Source: JALOLV01 sp046295175 (lineage in GTDB: Bacteria > Bacteroidota > Bacteroidia > Cytophagales > Spirosomataceae). Taken from it: DNA of 64,000 nt. The notes under the pieces are model-generated. The model saw only the letters and a program-made list of their open reading frames with translations. It was not told the origin of the DNA and did no database searches. Below, in pieces: positions 41,388 to 50,551 of this stretch (the stretch's first letter is position 1; each line of letters begins with the position of its first letter). The DNA is taken from the NCBI GenBank assembly GCA_046295175.1, contig JBKBNY010000001.1:434001-498000 (forward strand). The letters run 5' to 3'. The translations under genes were made by a program, and so were the position numbers.

Positions 41388-42419
41388 TCAATGACCGTGG
41401 TCGGCATCGTGGTGTTCTTCGATAGAAGAACCGATATACATCGAAGACAACAACGTAAAGATAAATGCTTGTAAGAATGCCACCAAAAGCTCGATACCAT
41501 TCATGAACAATGCAAAACCTGAGATTACTGGTGCAATTACAAAACTTTTGAAGATAAAAATCAAACCGAATAAACTCAAAAGAATGATGTGACCCGCTGT
41601 GATGTTGGCAAAGAGACGAACCATCAATGAGAACGGCTTCATCAATACACCTACGATTTCGACCGGAATCATGATTGGTAATAAAGCCGCTGGTACACCA
41701 GTTGGTTTTACAAGGTGCAACCAATAGTGTTTGTTACCACCCAAGTTTGTAATCAAGAATGTGATAACGGCCAAAACCAATGTGATGGCGATATTACCCG
41801 TTACGTTGGCACCACCTGGGAACAACCCTAAAAGGTTATTGAATAATATAAAGAAGAAAAGTGTAAGCATATACGGCAAATACTTTTCGTATTTTGGGCC
41901 GATGTTTGGCTTAACAACTTCGTCACGAATAAATGTGATGATTGGCTCCATTGCAGATTGGATTCCGCTTGGGGCTTTTCCTTTGTTTTTCTTGAATCCT
42001 TTGGCTACGGCTGTCATTACCAGTACTAAAAGGATTGCACTGAGCATCAATGAAGCAACGTTTTTGGTAATTGAGAAATCCCAAACGTGAACTTTCTCAT
42101 CGGCAGCGTAAGTGATATGTTCGTGGTGATTTACGAAACCTTCGTAAGACTGACCATGTTCCAAACGGCTCGAAGAAAAGATTTTAAGACCAGTTGGTTC
42201 AGAATAGACGATTACAGGAAGTGGAAGTTTCACACCGTGAGTGAATTCCCAACCGTGTTCGTCAGAGATATGGTGCATAATCATGTCACCGATATTGAAT
42301 TTTTCTTCGCCTTCTTCACCATGTTTGGCTTCTGCGTGAGCATCGTGACCTTCTTGAGCGTAGCTAAGATTCAGCGTAAGAGCTGATAACGAAAGAAATA
42401 AGAATAATTTTTTCAACAT
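41388..42419 (-). CDS. atpB: ATP synthase Fo subunit a
   Basis: Subunit a carries the proton half-channels. The 343-residue protein is longer than the 271-residue E. coli form because it has a signal-peptide-like N-terminus (1-21) and a soluble domain up to about 110, as in other Bacteroidota. The essential arginine is in FSLMVRLFANITAGH, followed by LLSLFGLIFIF and the conserved helix ELLVAFLQAFIFTLLSSMYI. The C-terminus (EEHHDADHGH) and the N-terminus are histidine-rich. It follows the small membrane protein gene upstream. Confidence 0.95.
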   Translation of the reverse strand: MLKKLFLFLSLSALTLNLSYAQEGHDAHAEAKHGEEGEEKFNIGDMIMHHISDEHGWEFTHGVKLPLPVIVYSEPTGLKIFSSSRLEHGQSYEGFVNHHEHITYAADEKVHVWDFSITKNVASLMLSAILLVLVMTAVAKGFKKNKGKAPSGIQSAMEPIITFIRDEVVKPNIGPKYEKYLPYMLTLFFFILFNNLLGLFPGGANVTGNIAITLVLAVITFLITNLGGNKHYWLHLVKPTGVPAALLPIMIPVEIVGVLMKPFSLMVRLFANITAGHIILLSLFGLIFIFKSFVIAPVISGFALFMNGIELLVAFLQAFIFTLLSSMYIGSSIEEHHDADHGH

Positions 42420-42513
42420 AGTCCTAAAACAGTTCTCGATTCACAAATTGCAACGATTGAAAATTGGATATTTTTAAGCTACAATTTGAACTTTTCATAG
42501 ATTTTGTACATTT

Positions 42514-42876
42514 CTATGAATTTTGCCGCAAGTTACGATACAATTCTGATATTTCAAAAACCGTATAGCATAAATAAAGTACAAAAAAATTAAGAATAAA
42601 TATTTTGACATCTGCAACATCCAAATATAATTCTACACCGACAAAGATTATGCAAAGAATTAACCGAGAAACGATGCTTGCGAGATAAAAAGTTACGAAA
42701 TTCTCTCGATTATTGCTTAATCCTTGCTTTGAAAAGAGATTTAATAAAAATGAAATCGAAACAAAAAAAATCAACATCACCCATTTTTGTTGGTGCAGGA
42801 GGTGTCCGAGTCCGATAAAGGAAAATAAAAAAAATACAATTATGATAACACCCGTCAGGATTGCGGTTTTGAGCAT
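42514..42876 (-). CDS. Four-TM membrane protein in the atpI position
   Basis: The 120-residue protein has about four hydrophobic segments (for example AILTGVIIIVFFLFSFIGLG and LILCIIFVGVELYLDVADVK) and lies 94 nt upstream of atpB on the same strand. This matches the place and topology of AtpI-like proteins, which help assemble the c ring and conduct magnesium, but sequence similarity to AtpI is not evident by eye. The role is inferred from position. Confidence 0.65.
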   Translation of the reverse strand: MLKTAILTGVIIIVFFLFSFIGLGHLLHQQKWVMLIFFVSISFLLNLFSKQGLSNNRENFVTFYLASIVSRLILCIIFVGVELYLDVADVKIFILNFFVLYLCYTVFEISELYRNLRQNS

Positions 42877-43081
42877 TTGGTAAAGTTTATGAAAGTATCC
42901 TATAAATTACAAAGTTCTATTTAATTCGATAGTTTTCAAAAAATATTAGAGGAGTCAGAATTGTTAGACCATTTATTAAGTAAATGTACTTATATAATGA
43001 TTCCAACACTTATACATTTACAAAGATTTACTATAATTATTTTAATATTATTTAGTCTTAAAATCAATATTTATTGCACAA

Positions 43082-43116
43082 TTTCGTGAAATACGAAAAA
43101 AGAAAATATATATTTG
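43082..43116 (+). promoter_or_regulatory. Weak candidate promoter of pgk
   Basis: TATATTTG (43109-43116) matches the -7 consensus TAnnTTTG; TTTC (43082-43085) lies 23 nt upstream, a slightly long spacer. A small hairpin, TTTCGT-GAAAT-ACGAAA (43082-43098), overlaps the -33 region. It would give a leader of about 100 nt. The rest of the 350-nt gap between the divergent genes shows nothing else recognisable. Confidence 0.4.
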
Positions 43117-43226
43117 CCGAGTAAAAAAATACGCTTCGAGTTTGTAAATCAATAGCTTATCAGCAGAAGAGTACAGATGTAGATTCTGAACTCATAAGTT
43201 AGACTAAGCAAAAATAAAAACAATAT

Positions 43227-44417
43227 ATGAAAACCGTTGATAGTTACAATTTTGCAGGCAAACGAGCCTTGATTCGTGTTGATTTCAATGTGCCACTAAA
43301 CGAAAGATATGAAATCACCGACGATACACGTATCAAAGCGACGATTCCGACCATCAAAAAAATCTTAAAAGATGGAGGTTCTTGTATTTTGATGTCGCAT
43401 TTAGGCCGCCCAAAAGATGGCCCGACAGAGAAGTATTCTCTCAAACACCTCGTCAATCCACTATCAGTAATTTTAGGTTTAGAAGTAAAATTTGCAGATG
43501 ATTGTATCGGCGAATCAGCCTATGAACAAGCATCGGCATTACAAGCAGGAGAAGTTTTGTTGTTAGAAAACCTCCGCTTTTATAAAGAAGAAGAAAAAGG
43601 TAATGTTGAATTTGCCGAAAAATTATCAAAATTGGGTGATGTTTGGGTAAATGATGCCTTCGGAACTGCCCACCGAGCCCATGCCTCGACGGCGGTTTGT
43701 GGTCAATTCTTTGCCGATAAAGTATGTGGTTATGTAATGCAAGCCGAGATTGATAACGCTCAACGTGTTCTTGAAAATGCCGAGCGTCCGTTTACGGCAA
43801 TCATGGGTGGAGCCAAGATTTCGGATAAAATCTTAATTATCGAAAAACTTTTAGATAAAGTAGATAATCTTATCATCGGTGGTGGTATGACTTATACTTT
43901 TACAAAAGCACAAGGTGGCTCGATTGGGAAATCACTTCTCGAAGCCGATAAACAAGAGTTAGCTCTTGAATTATTGGCAAAAGCCAAGGCTAAAGGTGTA
44001 AATATCATCATGCCAGTTGATAACGTTTGTGCCGATGCTTTCAGTAATGATGCAAACCGAATGACGGTAGCTACTGGGCAAATTCCAGATGGTTGGGAAG
44101 GCTTAGACATCGGCCCTGATACAATTATGCTTTTCTCTGAAATCCTCGAAAAATCAAAAACAATCCTTTGGAATGGCCCGATGGGTGTATTTGAATTCCC
44201 GAATTTTGCGATTGGTACAAACGCAATTGCAGAAGCGGTAGTAAAAGCAACCGAAGAAAACGGTGCGTTCTCGCTTATCGGTGGCGGAGACTCGGCTTCG
44301 GCAGTAAACAATGCAGGTTACGGCGATAGAGTTTCGTATGTTTCGACAGGTGGCGGTGCATTGCTCGAATACATGGAAGGTAAGGTACTTCCAGGTGTAG
44401 CGGCATTAGAGGCTTAA
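43227..44417 (+). CDS. pgk: Phosphoglycerate kinase
   Basis: PGK transfers phosphate from 1,3-bisphosphoglycerate to ADP in glycolysis. The 396-residue protein has the N-terminal signature KRALIRVDFNVPLN, the LMSHLGRPKDGP loop, WVNDAFGTAHRAHAST, GGAKISDKI, the ADP-site PMGVFEFPNFAIGT, and the C-terminal GGGDSASAVNNAG with VSTGGGALLEYMEGK. Length is normal. It stands alone, divergent from the ATP synthase cluster and ended by a strong terminator. Confidence 0.97.
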   Translation: MKTVDSYNFAGKRALIRVDFNVPLNERYEITDDTRIKATIPTIKKILKDGGSCILMSHLGRPKDGPTEKYSLKHLVNPLSVILGLEVKFADDCIGESAYEQASALQAGEVLLLENLRFYKEEEKGNVEFAEKLSKLGDVWVNDAFGTAHRAHASTAVCGQFFADKVCGYVMQAEIDNAQRVLENAERPFTAIMGGAKISDKILIIEKLLDKVDNLIIGGGMTYTFTKAQGGSIGKSLLEADKQELALELLAKAKAKGVNIIMPVDNVCADAFSNDANRMTVATGQIPDGWEGLDIGPDTIMLFSEILEKSKTILWNGPMGVFEFPNFAIGTNAIAEAVVKATEENGAFSLIGGGDSASAVNNAGYGDRVSYVSTGGGALLEYMEGKVLPGVAALEA

Positions 44418-44440
44418 ACTTTTAGAAAAATATAATAAAC

Positions 44441-44472
44441 AAAAATGGCACACTTAACGGTGTGCCATTTTT
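44441..44472. terminator. Bidirectional terminator after pgk
   Basis: A perfect 13-bp stem, AAAAATGGCACAC / GTGTGCCATTTTT, encloses the loop TTAACG, with A-runs left and T-runs right. It serves pgk (+) and the DUF4397 gene (-), which converge here; the latter's stop codon lies only 2 nt away. Confidence 0.92.
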
Positions 44473-44474
44473 TG

Positions 44475-45254
44475 TTAGCGGTTTGTATAACTACTCAATG
44501 CTTCGGTTCGGAATCCTCTCCTACCTTGTGCATATAAAGTATAAATTCTCTTACTTACTGGAATAAAGTTATTGAGACTATACAATGGTCTTGCTGGGCT
44601 TGTTGCATCGAATACATCGAGTGTGTCGCTAATCAACGGGATTGGCACTTCGATAAATCCACCTACTTTTTTGTATTCAAGACCCGTTACGATTTTCTTT
44701 TTTTCACGACGCGAATAGACATCTATCGGGCGTGCAGGGTCAGGCACAAGATTAGCAACACGTATTTTGTATTTGCCAACGGCTGGTTCGGTCATATCAT
44801 CTTCGGCCAACAAAATTTCTTGAGTTGGCGAAGCCCCTACCATAAATGCTGTGTAAAATTTACCTGCCTGCAAATCGAGATTTGCCTTAAATGCAGTATC
44901 GCCTCTGGCGGGTGTTCCGTAATCATTACCAACACGACGGTCGAGCAACCAATAATAGTTGGCTTTGCCAGCAGTGATTGTCGCATAAGTAGCTGTACTC
45001 GGGTACGCTGCTACCGCTGCAATTGCATTGCCGTTTAACTTGGTTTTCTCTTGATAAATAAAAAACCTTGTAACACCCACGCCAGGTGCACCAGCAGGTA
45101 CGTTAGAAGTGTAGGCATTAATCACCTTGAGATTGGCATTTGTCGTTTGATTGACGTATTGCCATTGAATGTTATCGTCTAAAAGTGTTTTTTCGCATGC
45201 TATCAGTATCATAAAAACACCTGCGAGCGATATATATTTTGTAAGTCTATTCAT
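44475..45254 (-). CDS. DUF4397 domain-containing lipoprotein
   Basis: The 259-residue protein has a lipoprotein signal (MNRLTKYISLAGVFMILIAC, lipid cysteine at position 20) and a DUF4397 domain: ANLKVINAYTSNVPAGAPGV near the start and GKYKIRVANLVPDPARPIDV followed by YSRREKKKIVTGLEYKKVGG later. Such domains are beta-sandwiches of unknown function, probably on the cell surface. It lies 74 nt after the SusD-like gene and is most likely the third gene of the SusC/SusD operon, perhaps an accessory surface protein. Confidence 0.85.
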   Translation of the reverse strand: MNRLTKYISLAGVFMILIACEKTLLDDNIQWQYVNQTTNANLKVINAYTSNVPAGAPGVGVTRFFIYQEKTKLNGNAIAAVAAYPSTATYATITAGKANYYWLLDRRVGNDYGTPARGDTAFKANLDLQAGKFYTAFMVGASPTQEILLAEDDMTEPAVGKYKIRVANLVPDPARPIDVYSRREKKKIVTGLEYKKVGGFIEVPIPLISDTLDVFDATSPARPLYSLNNFIPVSKRIYTLYAQGRRGFRTEALSSYTNR

Positions 45255-45328
45255 ACATTTACAATGATTAGAGAGTTAAAATCACAATTTCTCTCGATTA
45301 ACAATTTTATTCTAACTATTAACAATCA

Positions 45329-46873
45329 TCATGGTTTTGTAAACCAACACTCTACCGTATGATAATCTGTATTTATTCCACCGATTCGTTTTAATTCATC
45401 CACATTCCACAAATATTCAGAATTATATCTCGGACGCACTCTTTGTACTGGTTTGCCTAAGTTATCAGGATAAATCGCAGTCGGGAATGCAAATGTCTTA
45501 TAAATATCAGGGCTATATTTATAACGACGTAAGTCAACCCACGTTTCTTCAAATCCGTATCCCCAAAGAGCAACAAATTTTTGAATCATAATATCGCTCA
45601 ATGTCAAGTCGGCAGCAGCTTTCGGGCTAACAGCCGTAATAAAATCATCGGCTTGTTTGTCAGTAAATGCCGTGTAGCCAGTATAATATTTTTTATACAT
45701 CTCAAAACACCCTTTAATGCCTTTTTGGTACGCAGCCAATGCTGTTGCTTTATCGCCTTTGATAAATGCGGCTTCGGCCTTGATGAATTGCAACTCAGAA
45801 TAGGTCATTACTGGAAACGGAGCATTGTTCTTAAAGAAACTACGGGCATCGGTATCAACACCACCCGCAGGTGCAGTTAAAGTATAAGCTCCCCAAAAAT
45901 TTGAAGTTTTACGGGCATTTGGTAAAGAGGTTGCTTCACCTTCGTTCATTCTGAGGCCTCTAAACGTACCATCGGTAGGTGGTTTAAATAAGAATGGCAT
46001 ACGTGGGTCTCTGATACTGGTATAAACCGAGCCATCCATATATCTGATAATCAAATCAGTCTGGCGGTAAGTAGCTAAGTTATTTCTTCTTGGGCCATAG
46101 AAATTGGCATCGTCAGAAGCCGCAGGACCGTTGTTGAATTTCACCATCGCATCGTCATCGGTTGAGGCCATTGCCGCATCTACTGCTTTGATAACTTCGT
46201 CTGGTTTGTAAGTACTCTTCAACGAATAACGATGCAGGAGTTTTGCCCTAACACCACTCACAAATTTTTTCCATTTGATAATATCTCCACCATAAAAGAA
46301 TGCATCAGCCGAACGGAAATCGCTCGAAACTTCTTTTTTGGCTGCTCTGTCTAAATAAATATTGGCCGAATCACAAAGTGCTGCTACATGCTTGTAAACG
46401 TCTTCTTGAGTATCATATTTAAACGTTAACTGGCTCGTATTGAATGCTTCTTTCAAGATTACGTCATTGTGGTAATCGGTAAGTAACAACCAGCTCCAAG
46501 CCATTACTGCATGACCCGCCCCGATGTACTCATCTTTACCTTCGGCACGTGCATCTTTTATCATGTTTAGTACATTATGGCCTAAGTTCCAGTAATGTGT
46601 ACGCCATTTTTCGCCGCCGTTATCTGAGTTTGGGTCATAGCCCATTCTATCCCATGAGCCATTCGAGGTAGTGAGGGTCCAGTACTGGACATAACGCCCC
46701 AACATACGTGAATCAAACTGTACTCCACGAGCCATATTGGCAAAGATTGGAGGGAGAGCTTCCGATGGTTTTATGACTGTCGGAGCATTCGGATTTAAGA
46801 AAGCCTCATCTATGTAGTTTTCGCAAGATGCCAACCCAAATCCTATTAATATAATTGAAAATATTTTCTTCAT
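45329..46873 (-). CDS. SusD/RagB-like outer membrane lipoprotein
   Basis: SusD-type proteins are lids on SusC porins and bind the nutrient. The 514-residue protein has a lipoprotein signal (IILIGFGLASC, then ENYIDEAFLNPN) and the SusD-like_2 pattern: LGRYVQYWTL, WRTHYWNLGHNVLNMIKDAR, VMAWSWLLLTDYHNDVILKE, and the C-terminal WVDLRRYKYSPDIYKTFAFP followed by PVQRVRPRYNSEYLWN. The ligand is unknown, but this subgroup is often linked to peptides or other non-starch substrates. It follows the SusC gene by 90 nt. Confidence 0.92.
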   Translation of the reverse strand: MKKIFSIILIGFGLASCENYIDEAFLNPNAPTVIKPSEALPPIFANMARGVQFDSRMLGRYVQYWTLTTSNGSWDRMGYDPNSDNGGEKWRTHYWNLGHNVLNMIKDARAEGKDEYIGAGHAVMAWSWLLLTDYHNDVILKEAFNTSQLTFKYDTQEDVYKHVAALCDSANIYLDRAAKKEVSSDFRSADAFFYGGDIIKWKKFVSGVRAKLLHRYSLKSTYKPDEVIKAVDAAMASTDDDAMVKFNNGPAASDDANFYGPRRNNLATYRQTDLIIRYMDGSVYTSIRDPRMPFLFKPPTDGTFRGLRMNEGEATSLPNARKTSNFWGAYTLTAPAGGVDTDARSFFKNNAPFPVMTYSELQFIKAEAAFIKGDKATALAAYQKGIKGCFEMYKKYYTGYTAFTDKQADDFITAVSPKAAADLTLSDIMIQKFVALWGYGFEETWVDLRRYKYSPDIYKTFAFPTAIYPDNLGKPVQRVRPRYNSEYLWNVDELKRIGGINTDYHTVECWFTKP

Positions 46874-46963
46874 GTTTTACTAAAATTTAAGTGAATCGAG
46901 ACTGGATATTCGATAAGTGATTCGTATTATTCACAATCGATTCGTCCCAAATCTAAAATCCAA

Positions 46964-49900
46964 TTATCTTGCTTTAAAATCAACTCTTAAACCTAAGTTA
47001 AAACCTCTTGGAGTAGATGGTGAAAAGTAATCAATACCAAAAGCTCCAACACCCGATGTTGCGGCACTGTTACCGTTTACGCTTGGGTCGGCTCCTGAAT
47101 AGTTGGTCAGGATAAACAAATCGGTTCCAGAAGCGAAAACACTTACACCCGACACGTACTTGAGGTTTTTCAACATTTTAGGTGTCAGACGATAGCTCAC
47201 ACGGGCCTCACGCAAACGAAGCCAGTTTATATCACGCTCCACGAAGTTCGAGGCATATACTCTACCATCTTGGTAATAATTACTGAAATATGGAGTAATC
47301 TGGATATTATTCGGAGTAGGATTGGCGGTTTCTTCTAAACCATCTCTCAATACACCCGGAACAATGATTGACTTCTCGCGGTCGAGTGTACGAGTGCTGT
47401 ATCCTCTGGTTGTAAGCCAATATTCGGTACCATTCATGATGTCGCCACCTTTACGGATATCCAACGAAAACGAGAAAGATACGTTTTTATAATTGAAACT
47501 ATTGATGATACCACCAGTAAAATCAGGGTTACGCTCAGCAATCTTCACGTAATTTGGATTTACTAACGGGTTACCCGTACCTGGGTCAATCAAAATTTGA
47601 CCTTTGCTATTTCTGAGATAATCTTGTCCGGTAAGTGAGGTTGTTGTACTACCTGGTACTAAACCATTACGGAAAGCATCGAGCCAAGTATCTGAGTTGT
47701 AATATTCGGGGATATTCGATGGGAGATTCAACACTTCGTTGCGAGTACCTGCCATATTTACGGTAATATCCCATTTAAAGGTTTTGGTTTTGATTGGTTG
47801 ACCAGTTACTATCAACTCCATCCCTTTATTGCGAGTATCGGCCACATTGAGTGTCGAAAGAATAAAACCAGTACCGTAGCTCAAGCGAACTAAACGGACG
47901 ATTTGACCAATATTAAGCGTATTGTAATAGGTATAATCGACGGTCAATCTCTTACCAAAGAAATGCAATTCGGTTCCGACTTCAAACGTGCGTTGTCTTT
48001 CGGGTTTTATGAATGGGTTGTTGTTGGTAAAACCATATCCGTAACCCAAACCACTTGTGAGCTGTCTTGCATAAACCGACTGAGAACCATAAGGCAAAAT
48101 GTCTTTAGCTGTTTCGGCAACCGAACCACGCAATTTACCGTAAGAAAATACCTTAGAATCTTTGGCAATGAGTTGGCTGAAGTTAAACGCAAGACTGGCA
48201 GATGGATAGAAAAACGAACGAGATTCCTTTGGTAAAGTAGAAGTCCAGTCGTTACGTCCGGTAAGTGTAAGTACCAACAAATCATCATAATTTATGACAT
48301 ATTCACCAAAAACACCTTGTGCTCTCTTGCGTACCAATGTATCGCGTCCGAGCGTGCGGCTATTTAGAATTGTTGCAGGGTCGGCAGTTGAAATATCATT
48401 GACAAAATCTTCTCCTACTTTCTGGAGTCGCTGACCTCTCACTGAGAAAATGTCTCTTCGATACTCGTCGAGGGCGGTTCCTACACGAAGAGTATTAGCA
48501 AATTTACCAAAGGTTTTTTCGGCAGTTGCAATAGCTACTCCGCTGTATCCTTTGTATTTTTCGGAATAATTCTCGACCATCCCACCAACTGAATAAAACT
48601 CGTTTGAAAGCGGATGGTAAAATAAATTACCTTTTGTCTCGTATGAATCTAAACCACCTCTGGCAGTAATACTCAACCACGAAAGCGGACGATAAGTAGT
48701 AGTTACGTTGTAGATATAACGGTTTGTCTTATCAGAACTTGAGTTTTTATTGACTGTCCAGAATGGGTTATCGGCCTCGGCAAAATTTAGGTCATCAAAA
48801 AATCTACGACGAGACCCATCTTCTTTGAGGTAATTTGAAGCATCATCAGTAAATGGCCAAGAAAGCAATCCTTGTAAAAAACCACCTGCACCACGCATGG
48901 CTTTTTGGTTTTCGCTATATGTGTAGGCTAAACTGACGCTTGCATCAAAATTCTTCTTCAAAGAACTGTAAGACATAGTACCACGTGCATTGTAGCGGTC
49001 GAGTCCAGTATTCGGAATCGTACCATTCTGATTGGTCGAGCCAAGCGATAGACGATACGAAATTCGATTTTTACCACCATCAAATGTCAAATTGTGTTTT
49101 TGTACAAACGCATCATTGAAGAAGTTTCTGATATTGTCATAAGTCTTGGTGGTATCAGCAAGTTTAGGACCAAGCGTACTTCTTGTTCTTTGCCCAGCAT
49201 CACCTAACACACCTAATCCGTAGGTGGTCTGAATCTCTGGAAAAAGATACGTATGGTCTAATCTAAAGCTGTTATCATAACTCATTTTTAGTTTACCAGC
49301 AGCACCTTTTTTGGTGGTAATTACGATAGCACCACTACCCGCCTCGATACCATAGAGCGATGTCGCCTCTGGACCTTTTAGTACCGTTATACTGGCAATA
49401 TCGTTAGGGTTGATGTCGGCAGCACGGTTCGAAAAATCATTGTTACGGTTTGAACTCTGAACAGTAAGGTTGCTCTGGTCGAATGTATTGTTACTGATTG
49501 GCAAACCATCTACTACAATGAGTGGCGAGTTGTTTCCACTCAATGAGTTGAAACCACGCAATACAATTTGCGACGAAGCACCTGGGGCACCACTCGACGT
49601 ATTGATGGTTGCACCCGCCACACGGCTTTGTAGGGCGGTCAGGAAGTTCTCACGCTGGGTTTCGGCAATCTCATCGCCACTTACTTGCTGAGTAGCATAG
49701 CCCAATGTCTTTTTGTCTTTTGAGATGTTGAAGGCTGTCACCACAACTTCGTTGAGTTGTGAGGCTACGCCATTCAAAACAACATCAATAACAGTTGAAG
49801 TACCCACTTTAATTTGTTGAGATTCCATTCCCACAAAACTAAAGACGAGGGTTGCTCCTTGCGGAGCTACAATAGAATACTTACCATCGGCATTGGTATT

Positions 49901-50065
49901 CGCTCCTTTTGTAGTACCTTTAATAGTAACACTTGCCCCCGGAATGGCACTGCCATCTTCTGAGGAGGTCACTTTTCCGGTAATTGTCTGATTTTGGGAG
50001 AATGCTTGTACAGTGAAGAGTATAAAAAACAGCATTACCCAACCTTTGAGTAGTTGTCTCACCAT
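46964..50065 (-). CDS. SusC/RagA-type TonB-dependent transporter
   Basis: From the ATG at 50065 the protein has 1033 residues with a signal peptide (MVRQLLKGWVMLFFILFTVQ). An in-frame start 25 codons upstream is rejected because it would put a second hydrophobic stretch before the signal and lies across the promoter. Next come a carboxypeptidase-D-like domain (ITGKVTSSEDGSAIPGASVT), a plug with LNEVVVTAFNISKDKKTLGY and IVLRGFNSLSGNNSPLIVVD, and a 22-strand-type beta barrel ending GFNLGLRVDFKAR. It imports a bound nutrient with TonB energy. The substrate is unknown; no glycosidase or protease gene accompanies it. Confidence 0.94.
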   Translation of the reverse strand: MVRQLLKGWVMLFFILFTVQAFSQNQTITGKVTSSEDGSAIPGASVTIKGTTKGANTNADGKYSIVAPQGATLVFSFVGMESQQIKVGTSTVIDVVLNGVASQLNEVVVTAFNISKDKKTLGYATQQVSGDEIAETQRENFLTALQSRVAGATINTSSGAPGASSQIVLRGFNSLSGNNSPLIVVDGLPISNNTFDQSNLTVQSSNRNNDFSNRAADINPNDIASITVLKGPEATSLYGIEAGSGAIVITTKKGAAGKLKMSYDNSFRLDHTYLFPEIQTTYGLGVLGDAGQRTRSTLGPKLADTTKTYDNIRNFFNDAFVQKHNLTFDGGKNRISYRLSLGSTNQNGTIPNTGLDRYNARGTMSYSSLKKNFDASVSLAYTYSENQKAMRGAGGFLQGLLSWPFTDDASNYLKEDGSRRRFFDDLNFAEADNPFWTVNKNSSSDKTNRYIYNVTTTYRPLSWLSITARGGLDSYETKGNLFYHPLSNEFYSVGGMVENYSEKYKGYSGVAIATAEKTFGKFANTLRVGTALDEYRRDIFSVRGQRLQKVGEDFVNDISTADPATILNSRTLGRDTLVRKRAQGVFGEYVINYDDLLVLTLTGRNDWTSTLPKESRSFFYPSASLAFNFSQLIAKDSKVFSYGKLRGSVAETAKDILPYGSQSVYARQLTSGLGYGYGFTNNNPFIKPERQRTFEVGTELHFFGKRLTVDYTYYNTLNIGQIVRLVRLSYGTGFILSTLNVADTRNKGMELIVTGQPIKTKTFKWDITVNMAGTRNEVLNLPSNIPEYYNSDTWLDAFRNGLVPGSTTTSLTGQDYLRNSKGQILIDPGTGNPLVNPNYVKIAERNPDFTGGIINSFNYKNVSFSFSLDIRKGGDIMNGTEYWLTTRGYSTRTLDREKSIIVPGVLRDGLEETANPTPNNIQITPYFSNYYQDGRVYASNFVERDINWLRLREARVSYRLTPKMLKNLKYVSGVSVFASGTDLFILTNYSGADPSVNGNSAATSGVGAFGIDYFSPSTPRGFNLGLRVDFKAR

Positions 50066-50105
50066 AAAAATAGAGATTTGTGTTGATGAAAAATAATTTC
50101 TCTCA

Positions 50106-50137
50106 AAAATATACAGAAAATGCGATATTAATACAAC
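50106..50137 (-). promoter_or_regulatory. Candidate promoter of the susC operon
   Basis: On the minus strand GTTG (50137-50134), N20, TATATTTT (50113-50106) approximate the Bacteroidota promoter. It would start transcription about 35 nt before the chosen ATG at 50065 and overlaps the longer reading-frame start, supporting the shorter one. Confidence 0.45.
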
Positions 50138-50187
50138 CACTCAATAATTTTAGAAGAATTTAGCAACATTTTATATTGAAATATTGT

Positions 50188-50219
50188 TTTGTATTATATA
50201 AGTATTTTTTGTAACTTTA
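50188..50219 (+). promoter_or_regulatory. Candidate promoter of a small plus-strand gene
   Basis: TTTG (50188-50191), N20, TAACTTTA (50212-50219) is a close match to TTTG-N19-21-TAnnTTTG. It points toward the small gene at 50300 and is divergent from the susC promoter candidate, with a leader of roughly 75 nt. Confidence 0.55.
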
Positions 50220-50299
50220 CAAAGATTTGGTACAGGGTTTGCATATACTTATTTTGAGTATTTTCAAAGTATCAAACTTTAAACGTGCATCTAACCAAC

Positions 50300-50467
50300 A
50301 TGAAAAGATTAAATTCGTACATGGTCGTTCAATGGTTAATATTTTTACCGTTGATTTTGCCATTGGGTATTGTCGCAGGAGCGATTGAAGGCGTTAAACG
50401 CATTTTTGAGCAAGTTTCATCAGATATTTATGAGCCGCGTGGTGAGTTTCTGACTCCAGAGAATTGA
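50300..50467 (+). CDS. Small single-TM protein, unknown function
   Basis: The 55-residue product begins MKRLNSYMVVQWLIFLPLIL, continues through PLGIVAGAIEGVKRIF and ends LTPEN. A single hydrophobic stretch (about 8-31) suggests an inner-membrane anchor with a short charged tail. An in-frame GTG at 50285 is less likely as the start. Support for it being real comes from a good promoter upstream (50188-50219) and a perfect terminator downstream (50496-50527). I do not recognise the family. Confidence 0.6.
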   Translation: MKRLNSYMVVQWLIFLPLILPLGIVAGAIEGVKRIFEQVSSDIYEPRGEFLTPEN

Positions 50468-50495
50468 TTTGTATTTTTTTTAATATTTAAATAAA

Positions 50496-50527
50496 ATAGG
50501 GTTTCAGTTTAATTACCGAAACCCTAT
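50496..50527. terminator. Terminator, 10-bp perfect stem
   Basis: ATAGGGTTTC / GAAACCCTAT encloses a 12-nt loop. It lies between the small plus-strand gene (ending 50467) and the convergent MCE gene (ending 50552) and probably serves both. Confidence 0.75.
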
Positions 50528-50551
50528 AAGTATATTCTACTTTAAGTAGCT

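Noticed and set aside
41365..41724. Minus-strand frame inside atpB
   Set aside because: It is the +1 shadow of subunit a; the atpB frame carries the conserved residues.
42877..43226. A riboswitch or attenuator before pgk
   Set aside because: The leader is AT-rich, and the only hairpin seen overlaps the promoter region; no known riboswitch core was recognised.
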